NCBI GenBank assembly: GCA_965364735.1
Contig: CBDTYW010000221.1
Coordinates: 1 to 6,378 of the forward strand
DNA from: CBDTYW01 sp965364735
GTDB lineage: Bacteria; Actinomycetota; Nitriliruptoria; Nitriliruptorales; Nitriliruptoraceae
Reading direction: 5' to 3'
Length of the DNA: 6,378 nucleotides
Under the pieces are notes generated by a model. The model was not told the DNA's origin, did no database searches, and saw only the letters and a list, made by a program, of their open reading frames with translations. Both the position numbers and the translations under genes were made by a program. This document shows, in pieces, positions 1 through 5,619 of the stretch. Positions within the stretch are counted from its first letter, which is position 1. Each line of letters begins with the position of its first letter.

Positions 1-248
1 GCGTCGGCCGCGACCGCGCTCATGAGCTCCACGCCGCGGTCCGCCACGTGATCGCCGGCGCCATCGAGCGCGAGGGCACGACGTTCCGCGACTACCAGAT
101 GGTCAACGGCGAGTCGGGGCGCAACGCCGACTTCCTCGAGGCCTACGGGCAGGGCGGCCTGCCGTGCTCACGCTGCGGCACGACCATGCGCAAGGGCGTC
201 GTGGCCCAACGCGGCACGACGTGGTGCCCGACCTGCCAGCGACGGTGA
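1..248 (+). CDS. Fpg/MutM-family DNA glycosylase, C-terminal fragment (5' end outside window)
   Basis: Only the last 81 residues are present, read from base 3 to the TGA at 246-248. Seen: the conserved stretch IEREGTTFRDY, then a C-terminal zinc finger with spacing C-X2-C-X16-C-X2-C (CSRC ... CPTC), ending QRR. This is the zf-FPG/IleRS finger of formamidopyrimidine-DNA glycosylase and endonuclease VIII. Family knowledge: these bifunctional base-excision repair enzymes remove oxidised bases such as 8-oxoguanine and cut the abasic site by beta,delta-elimination; the finger binds DNA. The catalytic N-terminal Pro-Glu and the helix-two-turn-helix lie upstream of the window, so MutM (Fpg) cannot be firmly separated from Nei-like relatives, although the finger and the GTTFRDY stretch favour Fpg. 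The gene ends four bases from the opposing TetR gene. Confidence 0.88.
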   Translation, partial: VGRDRAHELHAAVRHVIAGAIEREGTTFRDYQMVNGESGRNADFLEAYGQGGLPCSRCGTTMRKGVVAQRGTTWCPTCQRR

Positions 249-252
249 CGCC

Positions 253-849
253 TCACGCCACCCGCAGGCCGCCGGTGATGATCATCCGCGCGAAGGCGAT
301 GCGGGCCTCGGGATCATCGACCCGGACGTCCAGCGGGGCGATGGTGACGTAGGAGAAGACGAGCCGTACGAGCACCTCCGCGACGGCGCGTGGCTGCGCG
401 TCCGGCCGGATCTCCCCCGCCCGGACACCGACCTCGATCAGCTCCGCGAACGAGTCGAGGGCTGCGCGGACGAGCGGCCCCTCCCCGGCGATGATCCGCT
501 TCAGCAGCACGTCGGGGTCCGTGTCGCGCCGCCGCCGCAGCAGCGGGTGCTCGACCAGGAACGCCACGGACGTGACGAACGCGGCCTCGACCCGCGCGAC
601 GGCCGTCTCCGACGCCGCCACCGCAGCGTCGACGTCGCGGCGCAGCCGCTCGCCCTCCTGGATGAGCAGCGCGTCGATGAGCGCGTCCTTGTTGGCGAAG
701 TGGCGGTAGAGCGTCGCCTTCCCGGCGCCGGCGGTCCGCGCCACGTCTTCCATGGTCGTTGCGCGCAGCCCCTTCGCGACGAAGCATCGCCCGGCGGCCA
801 CGAGCAGGTCGGCGCGTCGGTCGACGCGCCCTGCGCCCTTCCCGGCCAT
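253..849 (-). CDS. TetR/AcrR-family transcriptional regulator
   Basis: A 198-residue protein, normal length for TetR regulators. The N-terminal helix-turn-helix lies at about residues 14-58: a first helix around LLVAAGRCFVAKG, then TTMEDVARTAGAGKATLYRHF and the typical NKDAL. The remaining all-helical region (about 60-198) is the ligand-binding and dimerisation domain, which gives no ligand clue. Start choice: the ATG at 849 puts the usual short tail before the HTH. An upstream in-frame GTG at 912 would add 21 residues without family resemblance or a ribosome site. Family knowledge: dimeric repressors that release DNA on binding a small molecule. The gene is divergent from the exonuclease-GIY-YIG fusion (113-base gap) and could regulate it, itself, or a gene outside the window; the sequence does not decide. 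It ends tail to tail with the glycosylase gene. Confidence 0.92.
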   Translation of the reverse strand: MAGKGAGRVDRRADLLVAAGRCFVAKGLRATTMEDVARTAGAGKATLYRHFANKDALIDALLIQEGERLRRDVDAAVAASETAVARVEAAFVTSVAFLVEHPLLRRRRDTDPDVLLKRIIAGEGPLVRAALDSFAELIEVGVRAGEIRPDAQPRAVAEVLVRLVFSYVTIAPLDVRVDDPEARIAFARMIITGGLRVA

Positions 850-962
850 CTGCGCGCCCCGACGTGTGGTGAACGATCCACCGCGGACCGTATCGACCGG
901 GCCGTGTCTCACCGGCTGATTACGGTCGAGCGAATCCCGCCCAGATCATCCGAGAGCGCCCC

Positions 963-2801
963 GTGACCGTGTCCGTCCAACCCCGGCTGACCGACGTCGG
1001 CCCGACGCTGATCGACGTCACCTTCGTGGTGTTCGACCTCGAGACGACCGGCGGGAGCGCGGCCTCGGACCGCATCACCGAGATCGGCGCCGTGAAGGTG
1101 CGGGGCGGCGAGCGCCTCGGCGAGCTCTCGACCCTCGTGCATCCGGGGCGACCGATCCCCGGCAACATCCAGGCCCTCACCGGCATCAGCGACGCGATGG
1201 TCGCGAGGTTCCCCCGGATCGAGGGGCTGCTCGCCGCGTTCCTCGAGTTCTCGCGAGGGTCGGTGCTGGTCGCCCACAACGCTCGGTTCGACGTCGGGTT
1301 CATGAACGCGGCGCTGGAACGCGCCGGTCACCCGACGCTGGACCACCCCGTGATCGACACCGTCGCGCTCGCCCGTCGACTCGTCCGCGACGAGGTCCGC
1401 AACCTCCGCCTCGCCACGCTCGCGAAGCACCTGCGCGCGCAGGTGTCGCCGTGTCACCGCGCCCTGCCCGACGCACAGGCGACCGTCGACGTCCTGCACG
1501 CGCTCCTGGAGCGCGCGGGCAGCCTGGGAGCGGTGACGCTGGCGGACGTGCAGGACCTGTGCCGAGCGAAGTCCATGCCGGCCTACCGCCGACGTGACCT
1601 GGTCGCCCACGCCCCCGAGGAACCGGGCGTCTACCGCTTCCTCGACGCTCGCGACGAGGTGCTCTACGTCGGCAAGGCGACGAACCTCCGACAACGGCTC
1701 CAGACCTACTTCGGCATGGACGATCGCCGCCGCATCGCCGAGATGGTCCGCCGCGCGAAGCGCGTCGACTGGTCGCTGACCGCGACCGAGCTCGAGGCGA
1801 ACGTCCGCGAGGTCCGCGAGATCGGCGAGCTGCGGCCGCCGTACAACCGTCGATCCCGCGACCCGCAGAAGCGGGTCCACGTCGCGTGGACGCAGGAGCC
1901 CTTCCCCCGCCTCGTTGCGTCGCGCGCCGTCGGGCCGTCACGAGCGTCGTTGCTCGGCCCGATCGCACCGCGCCTCGCCGACGGGGTCATCGAGGCCGTG
2001 AACGACGCGATGGGTCTGCGGAGCTGCCGCCCCCGGCTGCGTGTCCGTCAGGACCACAGCGCCTGTGCGCTGAAGGAGCTCGGCCGCTGCGGGGCGCCCT
2101 GCGACGGGACCCTGTCGCGCGGCGCACACGCGGAGCTCGTCGCGGACGTCGCCGCGCTGTTCACCCACGGCCCGGCCCCCGCGCTCGAGGCGCTGGCGGC
2201 GCGGATGCACGCAGCAGCGAACGGTGAGCGCTTCGAGACCGCTCGTCGGCTGCGCGACACCGCCGAGGCGCTGGCGGCGCAGCTGTGCGATCAGCGACGT
2301 CGCGACGCGATCACCGCTGTCCCGTGGCTCGTCGCCGCCCGCCCCTCACGCCGTCGCGTCGCGACGCACGCGGCCGAGCGAGGGACCGTGGCCTTCGAGG
2401 TCGTCTGGCTGCGTCACGGCCGCGTCGCCGCGAGTCGCCTCGTCAACCACCTCGACGACGTGAGCCGCGTCACCGGTCGCGGTCCCTCGACGCCGCCTCC
2501 ACGCACGAGCATTCCTCTCCCCGGACAGCATCTCGACGCGCTCGAAGCCGAGGAGGTCGCGCTGGTCCTGCGCTGGCTCTGGAACCGCGACGCACGCCTG
2601 CTCGACATCGACGGTGCGTGGGCGGAGCCCTGGATCGGCGTCTCGGCAGCGGAAGCCATGGCGACGCGCGGCCGCGCCCAACGATCAACTCGCGACGAGG
2701 ACCGCACGGCTCAGCTCGCGCGACGTCGTCAGGCGACCGGTGCCCCGGCCGGGACATCGGCGTCCGGCGTCAGGAGACGGACGAAGCCGTCCGGCTGGTA
2801 G
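963..2801 (+). CDS. DEDDh exonuclease / GIY-YIG / UvrC-like fusion nuclease
   Basis: A 612-residue fusion. Residues 20-185 are a DnaQ-like DEDDh 3'-5' exonuclease: D25 and E27 in FDLETTG, D110 in HNARFD, H165 and D170 in CHRALPDAQAT. Residues 218-296 are a GIY-YIG nuclease like the UvrC N-terminus: G222-V-Y224, Y235-V-G237, R243/R245, and E283 at the metal-binding glutamate position, ending RPPYN. C355, C368, C376 and C380 (C-X12-C-X7-C-X3-C) match the UvrC cysteines reported to hold a 4Fe-4S cluster. Residues 408-440 form a UVR motif, which binds UvrB in UvrC. The UvrC RNase H-like half and HhH domain are absent. Inference: a Cho-like one-sided incision activity joined to 3'-5' resection. 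GTG start with GAGAG six bases upstream; the exonuclease fold begins at residue 20. From memory, actinobacterial relatives such as Rv2191 share this layout. Confidence 0.93.
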   Translation: MTVSVQPRLTDVGPTLIDVTFVVFDLETTGGSAASDRITEIGAVKVRGGERLGELSTLVHPGRPIPGNIQALTGISDAMVARFPRIEGLLAAFLEFSRGSVLVAHNARFDVGFMNAALERAGHPTLDHPVIDTVALARRLVRDEVRNLRLATLAKHLRAQVSPCHRALPDAQATVDVLHALLERAGSLGAVTLADVQDLCRAKSMPAYRRRDLVAHAPEEPGVYRFLDARDEVLYVGKATNLRQRLQTYFGMDDRRRIAEMVRRAKRVDWSLTATELEANVREVREIGELRPPYNRRSRDPQKRVHVAWTQEPFPRLVASRAVGPSRASLLGPIAPRLADGVIEAVNDAMGLRSCRPRLRVRQDHSACALKELGRCGAPCDGTLSRGAHAELVADVAALFTHGPAPALEALAARMHAAANGERFETARRLRDTAEALAAQLCDQRRRDAITAVPWLVAARPSRRRVATHAAERGTVAFEVVWLRHGRVAASRLVNHLDDVSRVTGRGPSTPPPRTSIPLPGQHLDALEAEEVALVLRWLWNRDARLLDIDGAWAEPWIGVSAAEAMATRGRAQRSTRDEDRTAQLARRRQATGAPAGTSASGVRRRTKPSGW

Positions 2802-3091
2802 GCCCCGATGACGAGGAAGTCCGAGCGGAACCCGGCGACGCGACGCGACCCGATGTTCACCGCGCCGACGACGCGCCGACCCAGCAGCTCGTCCTCGCCG
2901 TAGTTCGTGACCTGGGCGCTCGTCCGCAGCTCACCGATGGCTGGGCCGAAGTCCACGGTCAGCTTCCAGGCGGGGCGCCGGGCCTCGGGGAACGCCTCGA
3001 CGCCGACGACGACACCGACCCGGAGATCGAGATCGAAGAAGCTCTGCGGGTCCACGTCCGGGCGTCGTGGCCGATCGGGTCCGGTGCTCAT
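2729..3091 (-). CDS. csaA: CsaA-like chaperone, tRNA-binding (OB-fold) domain protein
   Basis: A 120-residue protein matching CsaA (about 110 residues in Bacillus subtilis) over nearly its whole length. Visible family signatures: FFDLDLRVG near the N-terminus, VEAFPEARRPAWKLTVDFG, SAQVTNY, and AVNIGSRRVAGFRSD, followed by a short C-terminal strand region (RLLTPDADVP). The fold is the EMAP/Trbp111-type tRNA-binding OB domain. Family knowledge: a homodimeric cytosolic protein with chaperone activity, linked in Bacillus to secretion of precursor proteins. The physiological substrate here is inferred only by homology, and tRNA binding is an alternative. The ATG overlaps the trpD stop (ATGA at 3088-3091), so it is the second gene of a trpD-csaA unit and probably translationally coupled. 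Its last 24 codons overlap the 3' end of the opposing nuclease gene. Confidence 0.9.
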   Translation of the reverse strand: MSTGPDRPRRPDVDPQSFFDLDLRVGVVVGVEAFPEARRPAWKLTVDFGPAIGELRTSAQVTNYGEDELLGRRVVGAVNIGSRRVAGFRSDFLVIGAYQPDGFVRLLTPDADVPAGAPVA

Positions 3092-4137
3092 GCTCCGTCG
3101 GCCGCCAGCTCCTGGGACCGTGCGACCCAGCGATCCCTCAGCGCTTCGGCCGCTCCCGACACGAGCACGTCCTGCGCACGCGAGACCCCCTCAGCCAGCG
3201 ACTCCGCAGCACCGCTCACGAAGATCGCCGCACCGGCGTTCAACGCGACGATGTCGGCACGTGGCCCGGGATCTCCCCGCAGGACGGCACCGGCGATCTC
3301 GACGTTCTCGGCGACATCGCCTCCCACGAGGTCCGCCAGCTCGCTTCGTGCGATGCCGAGGTCAGCCGGATCGACGACGCCTTCGGTGACGACGCCGTCG
3401 ACGACGTCCCACACCTGGCTCGTGCCGGTCGTCGTGAGCTCGTCGAGCCCGTCCGAGCCGTGGAAGACCATCGCGCGCTTGCCGAGGTTCGCCAGCGCCT
3501 GCGCGATGACCGGGCCGAGCTTCGCGTCGCCGACGCCGACCACCTGATGTGCAGCGCCTGCGGGGTTCGACAACGGTCCGAGGATGTTGAAGATCGTCCG
3601 GACCCCCAGCTCTGCGCGGACCGGACCGACGTGGCGCATCGCCGGGTGGAACGAGCGCGCGAACATGAACCCGATCCCGAGCTCGCGGATGGTCGTCGCG
3701 ACGTGCTCCGGCGCGAGGTCGATGACCACGCCCATCGCCTCGAGGACGTCCGCGCTCCCACAGCGGCTGGATGCCGCACGGTTCCCGTGCTTGGCGACCG
3801 GCACACCAGCCGCAGCCGCGACCAGGGCCGCCACCGTCGAGATGTTGAACGTGTCGTGGCCGTCACCGCCGGTGCCACAGGTGTCGGTCAACGGGCCGGG
3901 GACGTCGATGTGGACGGCCGCCTCGACCATGGCCTCGACGAAGCCTGCGATCTCCTCCGGGGTCTCCCCCTTCGCTGCGAGCGCGACCAGGAAGCCGGAG
4001 AGCGTCGTCGCGGCAACGTCACCACGCATCACCGCACGAAGCGTGGACGCCGCCTCGTTGCGGGTGAGGTCCTCGCCGGCGAGCAGCCTGCGGAGGATCA
4101 CCGGGCCGGGCACGGCCACCTTCTCGTCCTGCGTCAC
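3088..4137 (-). CDS. trpD: Anthranilate phosphoribosyltransferase
   Basis: A 349-residue full-length TrpD. It transfers the phosphoribosyl group of PRPP to anthranilate, the second dedicated step of tryptophan synthesis, in the cytosol. Seen: the N-terminal helical region (residues 12-75), the PRPP loop GTGGD at 88-92, NIS at 98-100, KHGNRAASS at 116-124, the anthranilate-binding stretch RSFHPAMRHVGPVR at 161-174, TIFNILGPLSNPA at 181-193, and the acidic metal site D232-E233 in DELTTTG. No key residue is missing. Start: GTG at 4137 with a strong Shine-Dalgarno (GGGAGG) eight bases upstream. It lies apart from other trp genes in this window; in M. tuberculosis trpD is likewise separate and tail to tail with the exonuclease-UvrC-like gene. 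csaA follows in the same unit. Confidence 0.97.
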   Translation of the reverse strand: MTQDEKVAVPGPVILRRLLAGEDLTRNEAASTLRAVMRGDVAATTLSGFLVALAAKGETPEEIAGFVEAMVEAAVHIDVPGPLTDTCGTGGDGHDTFNISTVAALVAAAAGVPVAKHGNRAASSRCGSADVLEAMGVVIDLAPEHVATTIRELGIGFMFARSFHPAMRHVGPVRAELGVRTIFNILGPLSNPAGAAHQVVGVGDAKLGPVIAQALANLGKRAMVFHGSDGLDELTTTGTSQVWDVVDGVVTEGVVDPADLGIARSELADLVGGDVAENVEIAGAVLRGDPGPRADIVALNAGAAIFVSGAAESLAEGVSRAQDVLVSGAAEALRDRWVARSQELAADGA

Positions 4138-4145
4138 TGTCCGAG

Positions 4146-4151
4146 CCTCCC
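4146..4151 (-). promoter_or_regulatory. Ribosome binding site of trpD
   Basis: GGGAGG on the minus strand, eight bases before the GTG at 4137. It is the best Shine-Dalgarno match in the window and supports the GTG start over internal alternatives. Confidence 0.75.
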
Positions 4152-4237
4152 ACGGCGATCCGGGCGAGCCTAGGAGGGTCGGAACCGCCCGTGCGAACAG
4201 GGGTCACAGGTGAGCCTCATGACCGTTGGAGGCGCAC

Positions 4238-4243
4238 TAGGGT
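4238..4243 (+). promoter_or_regulatory. Candidate -10 element for the response regulator gene
   Basis: TAGGGT fits the actinobacterial TANNNT -10 pattern and would give a leader of about 30 bases before the ATG at 4281. No convincing -35 hexamer lies at 17 bases, so this is only a candidate. The 143-base divergent region 4138-4280 must hold promoters for both trpD and this gene. Confidence 0.25.
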
Positions 4244-4280
4244 TCACCCACCCGTCCGCTGCTGAGCCCGTGGGAAACCG

Positions 4281-5060
4281 ATGTCCGATCACGCTGGTGC
4301 GCACGTCCTCGTCGTCGAGGACGAGCCCGACCTGTCCGATCTCGTCCGGTTCAACCTGCTGTCGAGGGGCTACGTCGTCACGACCGCGCCCGACGGAGCG
4401 GAAGGGCTGACACGTGCGCGGACGGACTCGCCCGACCTCATCCTGCTCGACGTCATGATGCCGGTCCTCGACGGCTGGCAGACGCTCAAGGCGCTCAAGA
4501 GCGACCCGGTGCTGCGCGAGATCCCCGTCGTCATGTTGACCGCCCTCTCCGACGAGCGCGACCTGATCCAGGGGACGCTCAGCGGCGCGATCGAGTACAT
4601 CACGAAGCCCTTCGACATCGACGAGCTCTTCCACGCGATCGAGCAGGCGCTCGTCGAGCCCGACGCCGACGAGGTGGCGCGACGCCGTGAGCGCACGATC
4701 AACCTGCTGTCCCGTCTGTCCGAGCTCGACTCGGGGCGAGAGCGCGACACCACCCCGGTCCGGCTCTCGAAGCTCGAGAACCTCCGTGAACCGGAGACCC
4801 CGGAGCCGGAGCCCGTCGTCGACCCCGCGCTGCTCGCCACGTTGACCGACAAGCAGCGCTACGTCGCCGAGCAGCTCGGCGCAGGCCGGTCGGCGCGCGA
4901 CGTCGCCGAGGAGCTCCAGGTCAGCCGCTCCAACATCTACGCGACGCGGAAGCGCATCGGCCGCAAGCTCGGGGTCGGTCCCGACGAGGTCCCGGAGACC
5001 GCGCGACGGATGGCCCGCGAGCGCGACGCGGCGCTCGCGCAGGACGCCGCGGACGCCTGA
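4281..5060 (+). CDS. Response regulator, receiver domain plus C-terminal helix-turn-helix
   Basis: A 259-residue protein. Residues 8-125 form a complete receiver domain: acidic pair E13/D14, phospho-acceptor D57 in LLDVMMP, T87 in VVMLTA, switch aromatic Y106 and K109 in YITKPFD. A charged linker follows (about 126-185), partly helical and ending in a Pro/Glu stretch (EPETPEPEP). Residues 188-231 look like a LuxR/sigma-region-4 helix-turn-helix: LTDKQRYVAEQLGAG, then ARDVAEELQVSRSNIYATRKRIGRKLGV. Inference: a phosphorylation-controlled DNA-binding protein. No histidine kinase is adjacent, so its partner and targets are unknown. ATG start at 4281 with GGGAA about five bases upstream. It is divergent from trpD and ends six bases from the opposing degenerate-receiver gene, the two sharing a hairpin. 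The linker is long for a NarL-type regulator. Confidence 0.92.
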   Translation: MSDHAGAHVLVVEDEPDLSDLVRFNLLSRGYVVTTAPDGAEGLTRARTDSPDLILLDVMMPVLDGWQTLKALKSDPVLREIPVVMLTALSDERDLIQGTLSGAIEYITKPFDIDELFHAIEQALVEPDADEVARRRERTINLLSRLSELDSGRERDTTPVRLSKLENLREPETPEPEPVVDPALLATLTDKQRYVAEQLGAGRSARDVAEELQVSRSNIYATRKRIGRKLGVGPDEVPETARRMARERDAALAQDAADA

Positions 5061-5073
5061 CGCCGGTCAGGCG
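5054..5073. terminator. Bidirectional terminator-like hairpin between two convergent genes
   Basis: A perfect 8-bp inverted repeat, CGCCTGAC (5054-5061) and GTCAGGCG (5066-5073), with a 4-base loop. The TGA of the response regulator lies in the left arm and the stop of the opposing receiver gene (TCA on the plus strand) in the right arm. There is no T-run after it on either strand, as is common in GC-rich actinobacteria, so it may terminate poorly or act as an end-stabilising structure. Confidence 0.6.
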
Positions 5074-5501
5074 ATGCCGAGACGTCGCTTGACCTCGACG
5101 GGCGCGTCGAACGTGGGATCGCTCACGGCCGGCTCGGCGCCGACGAGGCCTGCCACGATCCGCGCGACGGCGAACGGGTCGACCGGCTTGAAGACGATCT
5201 CGTTCGCGCCCGACCAGGTCGCGATGAACCGATCCTGCTCACGAGCAGCGAGGACGAGAGCCGGGGGCGTGGACCTGCCGTGCAGCTCGCCCCATGCGCG
5301 GACCTCGTACAGGAACGAGTAGCCGCCCTTCGGGGCGATGTCGCCGTCGACGACCAGCACGTCGATGTCGCCGACCTCGACGAGCTTCTGGGCCTGCTTC
5401 GGCGACGTGCACTCGACGATCTCGATGTCCGCGCTCGACCGCATCGCGGTCGTGGCGCGCAGACGCTCCATCTCGTTGTCGCTGACGACGAGGACGCGCA
5501 T
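5067..5501 (-). CDS. Stand-alone receiver-like protein, partly degenerate
   Basis: A 144-residue protein that is essentially one CheY-like receiver fold with a short tail (about 122-144) and no output domain. Seen: first strand MRVLVVSDN, third strand VLVVDGD with D52 at or near the phospho-acceptor position, PALVLAA for the fourth strand, and SGANEIVFKPVDP with conserved K105. Departures from a canonical receiver: one residue of the acidic pair is serine (S7, D8), the usual Thr/Ser is A85, and the loop after D52 has one extra residue before P57. Phosphorylation is therefore uncertain; it may act as a binding partner or pseudo-receiver. Start: ATG at 5501 sits directly before the first strand. 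The frame stays open to 5609, but the added residues have no receiver character and would run into the next gene's leader. It is tail to tail with the full response regulator. Confidence 0.82.
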   Translation of the reverse strand: MRVLVVSDNEMERLRATTAMRSSADIEIVECTSPKQAQKLVEVGDIDVLVVDGDIAPKGGYSFLYEVRAWGELHGRSTPPALVLAAREQDRFIATWSGANEIVFKPVDPFAVARIVAGLVGAEPAVSDPTFDAPVEVKRRLGIA

Positions 5502-5573
5502 GGACCCGCTCGTTTCGCACCAGGAGCCGACGCGCTCGTGCGCCGGCATGGGGCGGCAACGGTAGCGGAGCAC

Positions 5574-5588
5574 GGCCGGGGGCCGGCC
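5574..5588. repeat. GC-rich perfect inverted repeat upstream of the class V aminotransferase gene
   Basis: GGCCGG (5574-5579), a GGG spacer, then CCGGCC (5583-5588): a 15-base palindrome in the divergent gap between the receiver gene and the aminotransferase gene. It could be an operator or a small hairpin, or merely chance in GC-rich DNA. It leaves no room for a Shine-Dalgarno before the possible ATG at 5593. Confidence 0.3.
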
Positions 5589-5619
5589 TACGATGGCCGC
5601 CCCGAGCATGGATCACCGC

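Noticed and set aside
245..256. GTGA-CGCC-TCAC hairpin holding the stops of the glycosylase and TetR genes
   Set aside because: The stem is only four base pairs, partly forced by the two facing TGA stops, too weak to call a terminator.
850..912. Extension of the TetR gene to an upstream GTG at 912
   Set aside because: The added 21 residues have no TetR character and there is no ribosome site; the ATG at 849 gives the usual short N-terminal tail.
909..1880. Long open frame on the minus strand (323 codons) opposite the nuclease gene
   Set aside because: It lies wholly antisense to a gene with unmistakable conserved motifs, is Arg/Gly/Asp-rich with no family resemblance, and is the kind of shadow frame GC-rich codon use creates.
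2778..2793. A 6-bp stem, 4-base loop hairpin (CGGACG-AAGC-CGTCCG) just before the nuclease stop
   Set aside because: It could be a terminator, but it lies inside two coding sequences, has no T-run, and stems of this size are common by chance in such GC-rich DNA.
2285..3547. A 420-codon plus-strand frame spanning the nuclease end, csaA and part of trpD
   Set aside because: It crosses three supported genes in the wrong frame or strand and is dominated by Arg, Ser and Pro.
3067..4173. A 368-codon plus-strand frame opposite trpD, longer than trpD itself
   Set aside because: The minus strand encodes a complete TrpD with all motifs and a strong ribosome site; the plus frame is low-complexity Arg/Asp-rich sequence.
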